64,000 bases of DNA from Planctomycetota bacterium (GTDB taxonomy: Bacteria; Planctomycetota; J058), in NCBI GenBank assembly GCA_019636275.1, contig JAHBXY010000011.1, forward strand, positions 1 to 64,000. Reading direction: 5' to 3'. Each line of letters opens with the position of its first letter. Within the stretch, counting starts at the first letter, position 1. The notes beneath the pieces are model-generated. The model searched no databases. It was not told where the DNA came from and worked only from the letters and a program-made list of their open reading frames with translations. Position numbers and translations under genes: made by a program. Shown here one piece after another: positions 34,536 to 44,702 of this stretch.

Positions 34536-35603
34536 ATGCGCTTCGTCTTCCTCGGCCTCTCCATCACCTCCTCCTGGGGCAACGGCCACGCGACCACCTA
34601 CCGCGGGCTCGTGCGCGAGCTGACGCGCCTCGGCCACGACGTCCTGTTCCTCGAGCGCGACGCGCCGTGGTACGCCGAGAACCGCGACCTCCCGGCGCCG
34701 CCCTGGGGGACGACGCGGCTCTACGCCGACCTGCCGGCCCTGCGCGACGGCTGGCGCGACGCCGTGCGCGAGGCCGAGGTCGTGATCGTCGGCTCGTACG
34801 TGCCCGAGGGCGCCGAGGTCCTGCGCTGGGTCCTCGAGGAGGCGCGCGGGCTCGTCGCCTTCTACGACATCGACACGCCGGTGACGCTCGCGCGCCTGGC
34901 CCGCGGCGACCTCGACTACCTCGCCGCCGACCTGGTCCCCGGGCTCGACCTGTACCTGTCGTTCACCGGCGGGCCGGTGCTGCGCCGGATCGAGCGCGAG
35001 CTGGGGGCCCCCTGCGCGCGGGCGCTCTACTGCTCGGCCGATCCGGAGGTCTACTACCCCGCGCCGACCGCGCCGACGTGGGACCTGGGCTACCTGGGCA
35101 CCTACAGCCCGGACCGGCAGCCCAGGGTCGAGGCGCTCCTGTGCGCCCCGGCGCGCGCGCTCGGCGACCGCCGCTTCGTCGTCGCCGGCCCGCAGTATCC
35201 GGACGGCTGCCGCTGGCCCGGCAACGTCGAGCGGATCGAGCATCTGCCGCCGCCGGAGCACCGGGCCTTCTACAACGCGCAGCGCTTCACGCTCAACGTG
35301 ACGCGCGAGGACATGGTCAAGGCCGGCTGGTCGCCATCGGTGCGCCTGTTCGAGGCCGCCGCCTGCGGGACCGCGATCATCAGCGACCGCTGGGACGGCC
35401 TCGACGAGCTGTTCCTCCCCGGCGAGGAGGTCCTCCTCGCCGACGGGCCCGACGACGTGGTCCGCGCCCTGCGCGACCTGCCCGAGGCCGGCCGGCGCCG
35501 ACTGGGGCTCCGCGCGCGCGAGCGCGTCCTCGACGCGCACACCGCCGCCCACCGGGCCGCCGAGCTCGAGGGCTACTGCCGCGAGGTGCAGGCGTGGAGC
35601 TGA
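34536..35603 (+). CDS. CgeB-like glycosyltransferase
   Basis: 355 residues. FLGLSITSSWGNGHATTYRG, then FYDIDTPVTLARL, LGYLGTYSPDRQ and AGWSPSVRLFEAAACGTAII. The N-terminal block and the GTYSPDRQ landmark are almost shared with the paralogue at 37371, so the two are probably recent duplicates. It lies between a CgeB-like transferase and the methyltransferase gene, with a 66-base gap before it and a 10-base overlap after it. Confidence 0.78.
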   Translation: MRFVFLGLSITSSWGNGHATTYRGLVRELTRLGHDVLFLERDAPWYAENRDLPAPPWGTTRLYADLPALRDGWRDAVREAEVVIVGSYVPEGAEVLRWVLEEARGLVAFYDIDTPVTLARLARGDLDYLAADLVPGLDLYLSFTGGPVLRRIERELGAPCARALYCSADPEVYYPAPTAPTWDLGYLGTYSPDRQPRVEALLCAPARALGDRRFVVAGPQYPDGCRWPGNVERIEHLPPPEHRAFYNAQRFTLNVTREDMVKAGWSPSVRLFEAAACGTAIISDRWDGLDELFLPGEEVLLADGPDDVVRALRDLPEAGRRRLGLRARERVLDAHTAAHRAAELEGYCREVQAWS

Positions 35604-36397
35604 GGCGCACGCTGCAGTCGCCGGGCAACGCCGCCGCCGCCGAGGTCCGGGCCCTGGGGCCCTGGTTCCACAACCTGCACCTGCCCGACGGCACCCAGAC
35701 CGCCCCCGACCACCCGCTGGGCGACTTCCCGGCCTTCAAGTGGCGCGACATCGCCCCGCTCCTGCCCGCCGACCTCACCGGCGCGCGCGCGCTCGACATC
35801 GGCTGCAACGCGGGCTTCTACAGCTTCGAGCTGGCGCGGCGCGGCGCCGAGGTCCTGGGCATCGACGTCTCCGACCACTACCTGCGCCAGGCCGAGTGGG
35901 CCCGCGCCCGCGTCGGCCTCGACGCCCGCGTGCGGCTCGAGCGCCGGCAGGTCTACGAGCTCGCCGGCCGCCCCGAGCGCTTCGACCTCGTCCTGTTCAT
36001 GGGCGTCTTCTACCACCTGCGCTACCCGCTCCTGGCGCTCGACATCGTCGCGCGGCACGCCGACGACCTGCTCGTCTTCCAGTCGATGTCGCTGCCCGGG
36101 CACGAGGTGGCCGGCGACACGCGCGGCCTCGGCCTCGACGACCGCGAGCGCCTCGCGGCGCCGGGCTGGCCGCGCATGGCGTTCATCGAGCACGAGCTGG
36201 CCGGCGACCCCACGAACTGGTGGCTGCCCAACCAGGCCTGCGTCGAGGCGCTCCTGCGCGACGTCGGCTTCGAGGTGATCGCCCGCCCACACGACGAGAC
36301 CTACCTGGCGCGCCGGGTCGCGCGGCCCGCCGACGGCCCGCTCGCCCGGCTGCGCGAGGACGAGCTCCGCGCCGCCTGCGGCCGGGAGGCGCCGTGA
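35594..36397 (+). CDS. TIGR04290-like SAM-dependent methyltransferase
   Basis: 267 residues from GTG 35594. SAM motif ALDIGCNAGFYSFELARRG at about 64-82, acidic loop GIDVSDHYL, and FDLVLFMGVFYHLRYPL. The N-terminus GPWFHNLHLPDGTQTAP and the C-terminal FIEHELAGDPTNWWLPNQ are distinctive of the TIGR04290 family, recalled as a member of conserved bacterial glycan clusters. Probably O-methylates a sugar. It overlaps both neighbours. Confidence 0.8.
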   Translation: MELRRTLQSPGNAAAAEVRALGPWFHNLHLPDGTQTAPDHPLGDFPAFKWRDIAPLLPADLTGARALDIGCNAGFYSFELARRGAEVLGIDVSDHYLRQAEWARARVGLDARVRLERRQVYELAGRPERFDLVLFMGVFYHLRYPLLALDIVARHADDLLVFQSMSLPGHEVAGDTRGLGLDDRERLAAPGWPRMAFIEHELAGDPTNWWLPNQACVEALLRDVGFEVIARPHDETYLARRVARPADGPLARLREDELRAACGREAP

Positions 36398-37374
36398 TCG
36401 AGCGCGTGGCGATCGACCCGCCGGCCCTCGCGGCCCCGCTGGCGGCCGCGCTCGACCCCGAGCTCCCGGCCCGGCGCGTCGGCCCGGCGATCGAGCCGCC
36501 GGCGGGCGTGCGCACGTACCACACCGACCTCGCGCGCTGGGCCGACCCGGCCTGGGACCCCGGGCCGCTCGACTGGTCCCTGGGCGACCACGCCTGGAAC
36601 GAGCCGGTGTGGCTGCGCGTGCGCGCGCCGGCGCGCGGCGCCCCGGCGCGCCTGGCCCCGCTCCTCGAGCGGGCCCTGACGCGCCTGCAGCGGTTCGTCG
36701 ACCGGCGCAACGACGTCAGCGGCGGCCCGTGGTTCGACCGCGTCCTGCGCCGCCACCGGGCGCTCCACGACCGGCGGCTGCCGCTCGTGCGCGCCGACCA
36801 CGACCACGCCGTCGACACCTGGCGCTGGGTCCTGCGCCTGCGTCCGGACGCGAGCCTCGCCCTGCAGGCGGCGGCGCTGTTCCACGACGTCGAGCGCCTC
36901 CGCTCCGAGGCGCGCGCGCGCAAGGAGCACCTGGCCCCCGACTACGTGGCCTTCAAGACGGCGCACGCCCGCGCCGGCGCCGCGCTGGCCCGCCGCGCGC
37001 TCACGAGCGCCGGCGTCGACGCGGCGACGATCGCGCAGGTGGAGGCGCTCGTCGTCGGGCACGAGCGGCCGGGCGACCCGGGCGATCCGGGCGACGAGGA
37101 GCGGGCGCTGCTCAACGACGCCGACGCGCTGTCGTTCTTCTCGCTCAACGCCTCGGGCTTCCTCGACTACTACGGGCCCGACCACACGCGCCGGAAGGTC
37201 GCCTACACGCTCGACCGGCTGCGGCCGGCGCAGCGCTGGCGCCTGGGGCGGCTGCACCTGCGCGGCGACGTCCTGGCGCTCGTGCGCGAGCAGGTGCCGG
37301 CGCTCGAGGACGGCCCGACGGGGCGCGGCGCCCCGGGCGACACGGAGGGGCTCTCGAGAAGGAGCAGCGCGTGA
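36394..37374 (+). CDS. HD-domain protein
   Basis: 326 residues from GTG 36394, overlapping the methyltransferase stop. The HD core is HDHAVDTWRWV and AAALFHDVERL, with a later D in LLNDADALSFFSL, the layout of HD-superfamily phosphohydrolases. The first 120 residues are Pro/Ala-rich and unassigned. Its place among transferases suggests it hydrolyses a phosphorylated sugar or nucleotide, or senses one. Substrate unknown. Confidence 0.7.
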   Translation: MIERVAIDPPALAAPLAAALDPELPARRVGPAIEPPAGVRTYHTDLARWADPAWDPGPLDWSLGDHAWNEPVWLRVRAPARGAPARLAPLLERALTRLQRFVDRRNDVSGGPWFDRVLRRHRALHDRRLPLVRADHDHAVDTWRWVLRLRPDASLALQAAALFHDVERLRSEARARKEHLAPDYVAFKTAHARAGAALARRALTSAGVDAATIAQVEALVVGHERPGDPGDPGDEERALLNDADALSFFSLNASGFLDYYGPDHTRRKVAYTLDRLRPAQRWRLGRLHLRGDVLALVREQVPALEDGPTGRGAPGDTEGLSRRSSA

Positions 37375-38459
37375 AGCTCGTCGTCTTCGGCCTGTCGGTC
37401 AGCTCCTCCTGGGGCAACGGGCACGCCACGCTCTGGCGCGGGCTGATCGGCGCCCTGGCCGCGCAGGGGCACCGGGTGGTGTTCTTCGAGCGCGACGCGC
37501 CGTGGTACGCCCAGCACCGCGACATCGCCCCCGAGGTCCCCGGCCTCGACCTGGTGATCTACCGCGACTGGCGCGAGGCCCTGCCGCTCGCGCGCGCGCA
37601 CCTGGCCGACGCCGACGTCGGCATGGTCACCTCCTACTGCCACGACGGCGTGGCGGCCACGCACGAGGTGCTGGCCAGCCGCGCGCGGCGCGCCTTCTAC
37701 GACCTCGACGCCCCGGTGACGCTCGAGCGCGTGCGGGCCGGGGTCCGCGTGCCCTGGCTCGGCGCCGACGGCCTGCGCGGCTTCGACATCGTGCTCAGCT
37801 ACGCCGGCGGCGCGACGCTCGACGGCCTGCGCCGCCTGCTCGGCGCGCGGCGCGCGGCGCCGCTCTACGGGAGCGTCGACCCGGCCGTCCACGCGCCCGC
37901 CCCCCCGCGCGAGCACCTGCGGGCGGACCTGTCGTACCTCGGCACCTACGCCGCCGACCGCCAGGCGGCCCTCGACGCGCTGCTCCTGGCCTGCGCGCGC
38001 CGGCGCCCCGAGCAGCGCTTCCTGATCGGCGGCTCGCAGTACCCGCCCGACTTCCCCTGGGGCCCGAACGTCCACTACGTGCGCCACGTGCCGCCGGCCG
38101 ACCACGGGGCCTTCTACTCCTCGAGCCGGCTGACCCTCTCGGTCACGCGCGGCCCCATGGCCGCGGTCGGTTGGTGCCCCTCGGGGCGCCTGTTCGAGGC
38201 GGCGGCCTGCGGCGCCGCCGTGCTCACCGACGCGTGGCCGGGGCTCGAGGTCTTCTTCCGCCCGGGCGAGGAGGTGCTCGTCGCGCGCACGACCGACGAG
38301 GCGCTCGCCGCGCTCGACACGCCGGCGCACGTCCTGCGCCGGATCGGCTGCGCCGCCCGCGAGCGGGCGCTGCGCGACCACACGGCCGCGGCGCGCGCGA
38401 GGGAGCTCGTCGACCTGCTGGGCGCCGCCCGCGACGGCCGCCGCGGCGAGGCGGCCTGA
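37371..38459 (+). CDS. CgeB-like glycosyltransferase
   Basis: 362 residues from GTG 37371 (GTGA overlap). FGLSVSSSWGNGHATLWRG, FFERDAPWYAQHRD and FYDLDAPVTLERV match the paralogue at 34536. YLGTYAADRQAALDALL and GWCPSGRLFEAAACGAAVL follow. All share an N-terminal SSWGNGHAT block. It is separated from its closest relative by the methyltransferase and HD genes, so duplication was followed by interleaving or the insertion of those genes. Confidence 0.78.
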   Translation: MKLVVFGLSVSSSWGNGHATLWRGLIGALAAQGHRVVFFERDAPWYAQHRDIAPEVPGLDLVIYRDWREALPLARAHLADADVGMVTSYCHDGVAATHEVLASRARRAFYDLDAPVTLERVRAGVRVPWLGADGLRGFDIVLSYAGGATLDGLRRLLGARRAAPLYGSVDPAVHAPAPPREHLRADLSYLGTYAADRQAALDALLLACARRRPEQRFLIGGSQYPPDFPWGPNVHYVRHVPPADHGAFYSSSRLTLSVTRGPMAAVGWCPSGRLFEAAACGAAVLTDAWPGLEVFFRPGEEVLVARTTDEALAALDTPAHVLRRIGCAARERALRDHTAAARARELVDLLGAARDGRRGEAA

Positions 38460-38460
38460 C

Positions 38461-39183
38461 ATGTGGGGCCTGATCCCGGCCGCCGGGCAGGGGAGCCGCC
38501 TCCAGCCGCTGGCGTTCAGCAAGGAGCTCCTGCCCCTGGGGAGCCGCCACGAGGGCGGGCGCGAGCGGCCGCGCGCCGTGAGCGAGCACCTCGTCGAGCG
38601 CATGCTCGCCGCCGGCGCCACGCGCCTGTGCTTCGTGATCGGCCCGGGCAAGGCGGACATCCTGGAGTACTACGGCGGCCGCTGGGGCGAGGCGGACGTC
38701 GTCTACGCCGTGCAGCCTCGGCCCGAGGGGCTGTGCGACGCGCTGTTCCGGGCGCTCCCGGTGGTCGGCGACGAAGACGAGGTCCTGGTCGGGCTGCCCG
38801 ACACGGTCTGGCTGCCCCACGACGGCCTCTGCCGCCTGCCATCCGGCGAGGACCTGTCGTTCCTGCTCTTCCCGGTCGACCGGCCCGAGCGCTTCGACGC
38901 CGTGCTCACGGACGACGACGGGCGCGTGCTCGAGGTGCGCGTCAAGCGGGCCGACGCCGGGACGCGCTGGGTGTGGGGCGCGTTTCGCCTGCGCGGCGCC
39001 GTGCTCCGCGCCCTGCACGCGCTGTGGCTCGAGCGCAGCCCGCGCGACGAGTACCTGGGGACGCTCGTCAACGCGTGGCTCGCGCGCGGCGGGGTCGCCC
39101 GCGGGGTCCGGGCCGGGACCGTCTACGTGGACGTGGGGACGCTCGACGGCTACCGCGAGGCCCAGCGGTTGCTCGCGGCGTGA
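38461..39183 (+). CDS. Sugar nucleotidyltransferase (RmlA/GalU-like)
   Basis: 240 residues. Nucleotide-binding signature LIPAAGQGSRLQPLAFSKEL at 4-23, with the Lys of the SKELLPLG block, and VQPRPEGLCDALFRAL at about 83. It would convert a sugar 1-phosphate and an NTP to NDP-sugar. Lacks the C-terminal extension of RmlA, being shorter than the usual 290 residues. Supplies donor sugars for the transferases around it. One base after the preceding stop. Confidence 0.8.
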   Translation: MWGLIPAAGQGSRLQPLAFSKELLPLGSRHEGGRERPRAVSEHLVERMLAAGATRLCFVIGPGKADILEYYGGRWGEADVVYAVQPRPEGLCDALFRALPVVGDEDEVLVGLPDTVWLPHDGLCRLPSGEDLSFLLFPVDRPERFDAVLTDDDGRVLEVRVKRADAGTRWVWGAFRLRGAVLRALHALWLERSPRDEYLGTLVNAWLARGGVARGVRAGTVYVDVGTLDGYREAQRLLAA

Positions 39184-39216
39184 CCCGGGGTCGTCCTGCG
39201 CGCGCGAGGAGGTGTC

Positions 39217-40107
39217 GTGCCCGTCGAAGCGGTCATGCTGTGGAACGAGCCGAACAACCTGTCTCACTGGGACTTCGAGCTCGACCCCGAGTGGCGGGCC
39301 TTCGCCCACATGGCCCGGCTCGCCGGCGAGGCGATCCGGGCGGAGGGCCCGGTCACGCGCGTCCTCGGGGGGATCTCCCCGATCGACCCGCGCTTCATCG
39401 AGCGCATGGGTGACCTGGGCGCCCTCGACGAGGTCGACGTCGTCGCCGTCCACGGCTTCCCCCTCGACTGGAACCACTGGCAGCTCCACGAGTGGCCGGC
39501 GCGGCTCGCCGAGGTCCGCGCCGTCACGCGCCTCCCGGTGTGGGTCACCGAGGTGGGCGTCTCGACGTTCGGCGCCGAGGAGGTGCAGGAGTTCGGCCTG
39601 CGCCGCACGGCCGAGCTGCTCCTGGGCAAGGACGTCCCGCGCGTCCACTGGTACAGCCTCTACGACCTGCCGCGGGCCTGGCCGGCGACGACGCGTCACA
39701 GGGAGGCCGAGGGCTCGTCCTACTACCGGCACTTCTACATGGGCCTCCTGCGCGAGGACGGCGCGCCCAAGCTCGCCCTGCGGCACTTCAGCGACTACAC
39801 GCCCGAGCTGGGGATCTGCCAGTGGTTCCACTACGAGGACCACCGCCTCGACGACGCGGTCGGCTGGCTGAAGAGGCTCGGGGTCAAGCGCCTGCGCACG
39901 GGGCTCTCGTGGTCGGACAGCCTGCGGCCGGGGTGCGAGGCGTGGTTCGACCGGCAGATGCGCGCGCTCGAGCCGTTCGACGTGACGCTGACCTTCTGCT
40001 TCACCCCGGAGCCGCGCGGCGTGCGGCCGCACCACACGAGCCCGCCGCAGGTCCCCGAGGAGTTCGCGGCCTTCTGCGCCGCCATGACGCGCCGGTACGC
40101 GCGGTGA
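39217..40107 (+). CDS. Glycosidase-like TIM barrel, apparently circularly permuted
   Basis: 296 residues from GTG 39217 with GAGGAGG upstream. The protein opens almost directly with VMLWNEPNNLSHW (acid/base Glu of the GH39/GH5 type), then LPVWVTEVGVSTFGAEE (nucleophile Glu) and VHWYSLYDLP. Its last 95 residues (VKRLRTGLSWSDS, FDVTLTFCFTPEPRG, FAAFCAAMTRRYAR) look like the first strands of the same barrel, which normally precede WNEPN. This order suggests circular permutation. Probably hydrolyses or trims a glycan, unless it is only a binding protein. No signal peptide. Confidence 0.65.
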   Translation: MPVEAVMLWNEPNNLSHWDFELDPEWRAFAHMARLAGEAIRAEGPVTRVLGGISPIDPRFIERMGDLGALDEVDVVAVHGFPLDWNHWQLHEWPARLAEVRAVTRLPVWVTEVGVSTFGAEEVQEFGLRRTAELLLGKDVPRVHWYSLYDLPRAWPATTRHREAEGSSYYRHFYMGLLREDGAPKLALRHFSDYTPELGICQWFHYEDHRLDDAVGWLKRLGVKRLRTGLSWSDSLRPGCEAWFDRQMRALEPFDVTLTFCFTPEPRGVRPHHTSPPQVPEEFAAFCAAMTRRYAR

Positions 40108-40114
40108 GGCGCGC

Positions 40115-40654
40115 GTGGACCTGAGCTGGGTGTTGCCGTCGCTCGCCGTCGGGGCGCGCCTCACGCCGGCGTGGCTCGGCCACCTGGCGCGCGACCTGGG
40201 CGTGCGCCGCGTCGTCGACCTGCGGGCCGAGGCGCGCGACGACGAGGCGCTCCTGCGCCGCTACGGGGTCGAGCTCCTGCACCTGCCGACCGACGACCTG
40301 TGCCCGATCCCGCGCGAGGCTCTGTGGAGCGGGGTCACCTGGGTTCGGCGGCAGCTCGCGCGGAGCGAGCGCGTGCTGGTCCACTGCGAGCACGGGATCG
40401 GGCGCAGCGTGCTGCTCGCCTGCTGCGTGCTCGTCAGCCGCGGCCGCTCGCCCTGCGAGGCGCTGGAGCTGGTCAAGCGCGCCCGCTGGAAGGCCTCGCC
40501 CAGCCCCGAGCAGCTCGAGTGCCTGCTCACCTGGTCCGACGACTGGTGCCGCGCCACCGGCGAGCGGCGGGCCGCGGCCACGTGGGACGACCTGGCGCGG
40601 ATCGCGTACCGGCACCTGCGCGTCGGCGCCGACGACGGCGAGGCCGGGGCGTGA
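40115..40654 (+). CDS. Dual-specificity-type protein phosphatase
   Basis: 179 residues from GTG 40115. P-loop VHCEHGIGRS (C-x5-R) at about 90-99, preceded by VVDLRAEARDDEAL, with LPTDDLCPIP as the probable general-acid loop. The fold is DSP/PTP-like. Substrates may be a phosphorylated lipid, inositol or protein. Its position right before the PRTase/kinase-like gene and inositol phosphate synthase suggests a phospho-inositol or phospho-glycan substrate, by inference only. Confidence 0.8.
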   Translation: MDLSWVLPSLAVGARLTPAWLGHLARDLGVRRVVDLRAEARDDEALLRRYGVELLHLPTDDLCPIPREALWSGVTWVRRQLARSERVLVHCEHGIGRSVLLACCVLVSRGRSPCEALELVKRARWKASPSPEQLECLLTWSDDWCRATGERRAAATWDDLARIAYRHLRVGADDGEAGA

Positions 40655-42342
40655 TCGTCTACGGCGACCGGCGGGCGCGCGAGGACCCGCGGGACCTGGC
40701 CCGGGCCCTGCTCGAGGACTGCCACGCGGCCAGCCAGCTCGGGGCCTCGGCCGAGGGCCAGGACGCGCGGCGCCGCGTGCTCGTGGCCGCGGGCGAGCTG
40801 GCGCAGGGGCTCGTCGACCACGCCTTCGCCGCCCGCGGCGAGGTCGACGAGGCGGGCCCGCTCGAGCGCCTCGCGGCGCGCCTGACGACGGCGGCCGCGC
40901 GGGCGCCCGTGGCCGGCGCCGCGCCGGCCGAGGTGGCCGGGGTCGTCCACGAGGCCATGCGCGCGCCGCTGCCCGAGGCGGTCGAGGTGCGCGTGCCGGA
41001 GGGCTACGCCTACTACGCGCTCCTCCCCGAGGCCTACGCCGACGCCGTCCGGCGCGCGGGGGCGGGCGGGCCGCTGGTCGTCGTGGGCCTGCGCTCGATC
41101 GGCACCGGGCTGGCCGCCGTGGTCGCCGTCGCCGGCGGGGCCGCGGCGCCGCCGGTCACCCTGCGCCCGGTGGGCCACCCGTTCGCCCGCATCGTCCGGC
41201 CGGGGCCGGCGCTGGCCCGCTGGCTGCTCGACGCGCCGGCGGCGGCGCGCTTCGTGATCGTCGACGAGGGCCCCGGCCTCTCCGGCTCGAGCCTCAACGG
41301 CGTCGCCGACTGGCTCGAGGACCGCGGCGTCGCGCCGGAGCGGCTCCTGTTCGTGCCCCACCACGAAGGCGACCTGGGCCCGCAGGCCTCGCCCCGGCAC
41401 CGGGAGCGCTGGGCGCGCGTCGCGCGCGTGGCGGCCGCCGCGCCGGCGGACTTCGGCCTGGGGCTGGGCGCGTTCGAGGACCTCACGGGCGGGCGCTGGC
41501 GCGCGCGCCTCTACCCCGACGAGCGCGCCTGGCCGGCCGTCGACGCGCGGCAGGAGCGGGTCAAGCTCCTCGCGCCGGACGGCGACGGCGGCCCGCGCCT
41601 GTTCAAGTTCGCCGGCCTGGGCGCCTACGGCGACGCGGCCCTGGCCCGCGCCCGCGCCCTCGAGGGCCTGGGCCTGGCCCCGCCCGCGCTCGGCCTCGTG
41701 CGCGGCTTCCTCGTCCACCCCTGGCTCGAGGGGGCGCGGCCGCTCGGCCACGCCCGGTTCGACCGGCGGGCGCTGGTCGAGCGCGTGAGCGACTACCTGG
41801 CGGCGGTCGCGCGCGGGCTGCCGCGCGCGCCGCGGGTGGCCGGCGCCTCGCCGGCGTCGCTCCTCGACATGGCCCGCCACAACGCCGGCGCGGCGCTGGG
41901 CGCCGACGCGGCCGCGGCGCTGGAGCGCTGGCGCGAGCGCCTGCCCCGGCTCGCCGCCGGCCTGCGACCGGTGGCCACGGACGGCCGCCTGCAGGCCTGC
42001 GAATGGCTCGTCGTGCCGGACGGGCGGCTGCTCAAGACCGACGGTGTCGACCACCACGCCGGGCACGACCTGATCGGCTGCCAGGACGTGGCCTGGGACG
42101 TGGCGGGCGCCGCGGTCGAGCTGGACCTCGACCCCGACGAGCGGGCGCGCGTCGCGCGGGCCGCCGGGCGGCGCGACGAGGAGGTCGTCGCCTTCCACGA
42201 GGACTGCTACCTCGCCTTCCAGGTGGGGCGCTGCTGGCTGGCGGCGCGGGCGGCGGCGCCCGACGAGGCCGCCCGGCTGGAGGCGGCCGGCCGCGGCTAT
42301 GCCGCGCGGCTGGCGCGGCGCCTGGGGGCGGCGGCGGCGTGA
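40651..42342 (+). CDS. Phosphoribosyltransferase-like protein with kinase-like C-terminus
   Basis: 563 residues from GTG 40651 (GTGA overlap). VVVGLRSIGTGLAAVV and FVIVDEGPGLSGSSLNGVAD resemble a phosphoribosyltransferase core with its PRPP loop. The second half contains KFAGLGAYGDAALARARAL, and LLKTDGVDHHAGHDLIGCQD, then VAWDVAGAAVELDL near 475-505, reminiscent of aminoglycoside-phosphotransferase or choline-kinase-type folds with a DxxD-like site. Two enzymatic modules in one chain are unusual. No clear family; assignment is by pattern. Confidence 0.5.
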   Translation: MIVYGDRRAREDPRDLARALLEDCHAASQLGASAEGQDARRRVLVAAGELAQGLVDHAFAARGEVDEAGPLERLAARLTTAAARAPVAGAAPAEVAGVVHEAMRAPLPEAVEVRVPEGYAYYALLPEAYADAVRRAGAGGPLVVVGLRSIGTGLAAVVAVAGGAAAPPVTLRPVGHPFARIVRPGPALARWLLDAPAAARFVIVDEGPGLSGSSLNGVADWLEDRGVAPERLLFVPHHEGDLGPQASPRHRERWARVARVAAAAPADFGLGLGAFEDLTGGRWRARLYPDERAWPAVDARQERVKLLAPDGDGGPRLFKFAGLGAYGDAALARARALEGLGLAPPALGLVRGFLVHPWLEGARPLGHARFDRRALVERVSDYLAAVARGLPRAPRVAGASPASLLDMARHNAGAALGADAAAALERWRERLPRLAAGLRPVATDGRLQACEWLVVPDGRLLKTDGVDHHAGHDLIGCQDVAWDVAGAAVELDLDPDERARVARAAGRRDEEVVAFHEDCYLAFQVGRCWLAARAAAPDEAARLEAAGRGYAARLARRLGAAAA

Positions 42343-42378
42343 CCGCGCTCGCCGGCTGAAGTTCGGGCTTCCAGGGGA

Positions 42379-42398
42379 CCCACGCGCGGGAGCGTGGG
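42379..42398 (+). promoter_or_regulatory. Hairpin before the inositol phosphate synthase gene
   Basis: CCCACGC pairs with GCGTGGG around GCGGGA, in the 80-base gap before a GAGGAGGAG ribosome-binding site. It could be a terminator for the previous gene or a control element for inositol synthesis. Confidence 0.4.
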
Positions 42399-42422
42399 GG
42401 GAGCGAGCAGGAGGAGGAGATC

Positions 42423-43775
<1,353 letters not shown>

Positions 43776-43802
43776 CGTGAGCGCGCCGCGAGGCGGGTCC
43801 GC

Positions 43803-44576
43803 GTGAGGCGCGCGTCGCGCGCGCGCGGCGACGCGCGCGTGGGCACGTCGGGGTGGCAGTACCGCCACTGGCGCGGCGTCTTCTACCCCGACGACCTGCG
43901 GCCGGCCGAGTGGTTCGAGCACTACGCCGGCCGCTTCGACACGGTCGAGGTGAACAACACCTTCTACCGGCTGCCCGAGGCGGCCACGTTCGCCGCCTGG
44001 CGTCGCCAGGCGCCGCCGGGGTTCGTCTACGCGATCAAGTTCAACCGCTTCGGCACCCACATGAAGAAGCTGCTCGCCCCCGAGCAGACGATCGGGCGCT
44101 TCCTCGAGCGGGCGCTCGAGCTCGAGCACACGCTCGGCCCCGTCCTCGTGCACCTGCCGCCGCGCTGGAAGGTGCAGGTCGACCGGCTGGCCCACTTCCT
44201 CGACGTGGCGACCTCCGGCGAGGGCCGCCGGGTGCGCTGGGCGGTCGAGCTGCGCGACCCATCGTGGCTGTGCGCGCCGGTCTACCGGGTCCTGCGCGAG
44301 CGCGACGTGGCCCTGTGCCTGCACGACATGCTGCCCAACCACCCCGACCTGACCACGGCCGGCTGGACCTACCTGCGCTTCCACGGCGGCCGCTGGTACG
44401 ACGGCGCCTACGACGACGACGCCCTGGCCGAGGCCGCCCGCCGCGTCGAGGCGCACCGCGCCCGCGGGCGCGACGTGTACGTCTACTTCAACAACGACCT
44501 GCACGGCCACGCCGTGCGCAACGCCGCCGACCTGCGCGCCCGCCTGCGCCCCCGGCGCCGCGCCGCGCGCCGCTGA
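43803..44576 (+). CDS. DUF72-family protein
   Basis: 257 residues from GTG 43803. VGTSGWQYRHWRGVFYPDDL at about 14-33, VEVNNTFYRLP, FVYAIKFNRFGTHMKKL, AVELRDPSWL and YFNNDLHGHAVRNA are all DUF72 (YecE-like) signatures. The fold is a TIM barrel and the function is not known. It ends the cluster: repeat copy B begins directly after the TGA. Confidence 0.9.
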   Translation: MRRASRARGDARVGTSGWQYRHWRGVFYPDDLRPAEWFEHYAGRFDTVEVNNTFYRLPEAATFAAWRRQAPPGFVYAIKFNRFGTHMKKLLAPEQTIGRFLERALELEHTLGPVLVHLPPRWKVQVDRLAHFLDVATSGEGRRVRWAVELRDPSWLCAPVYRVLRERDVALCLHDMLPNHPDLTTAGWTYLRFHGGRWYDGAYDDDALAEAARRVEAHRARGRDVYVYFNNDLHGHAVRNAADLRARLRPRRRAARR

Positions 44577-44702
44577 CTGGTGTGCTCGACGGCTGCGGCC
44601 GCGGATGCCGGGCGAGGGGGGGCGCGCGCGGGTCGTAGGATCCGGCGATCGATACGACCCGCGCGCGCTCCCCCCTCGCCTCGGCCTCCGCGGCCTCGCC
44701 TC
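44577..44702. repeat. Hairpin-forming dispersed repeat, copy B
   Basis: Starts right at the DUF72 stop. GCGAGGGGG..GCGCGCGCGGGTCGTA (44615-44639) and its near-perfect inverse at about 44653-44681 form a stem of about 26 bp around a 14-base loop. The whole segment matches the reverse complement of copy A at 8841-9086, where about 120 extra bases are inserted after CGCCGGATCC. Confidence 0.7.
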
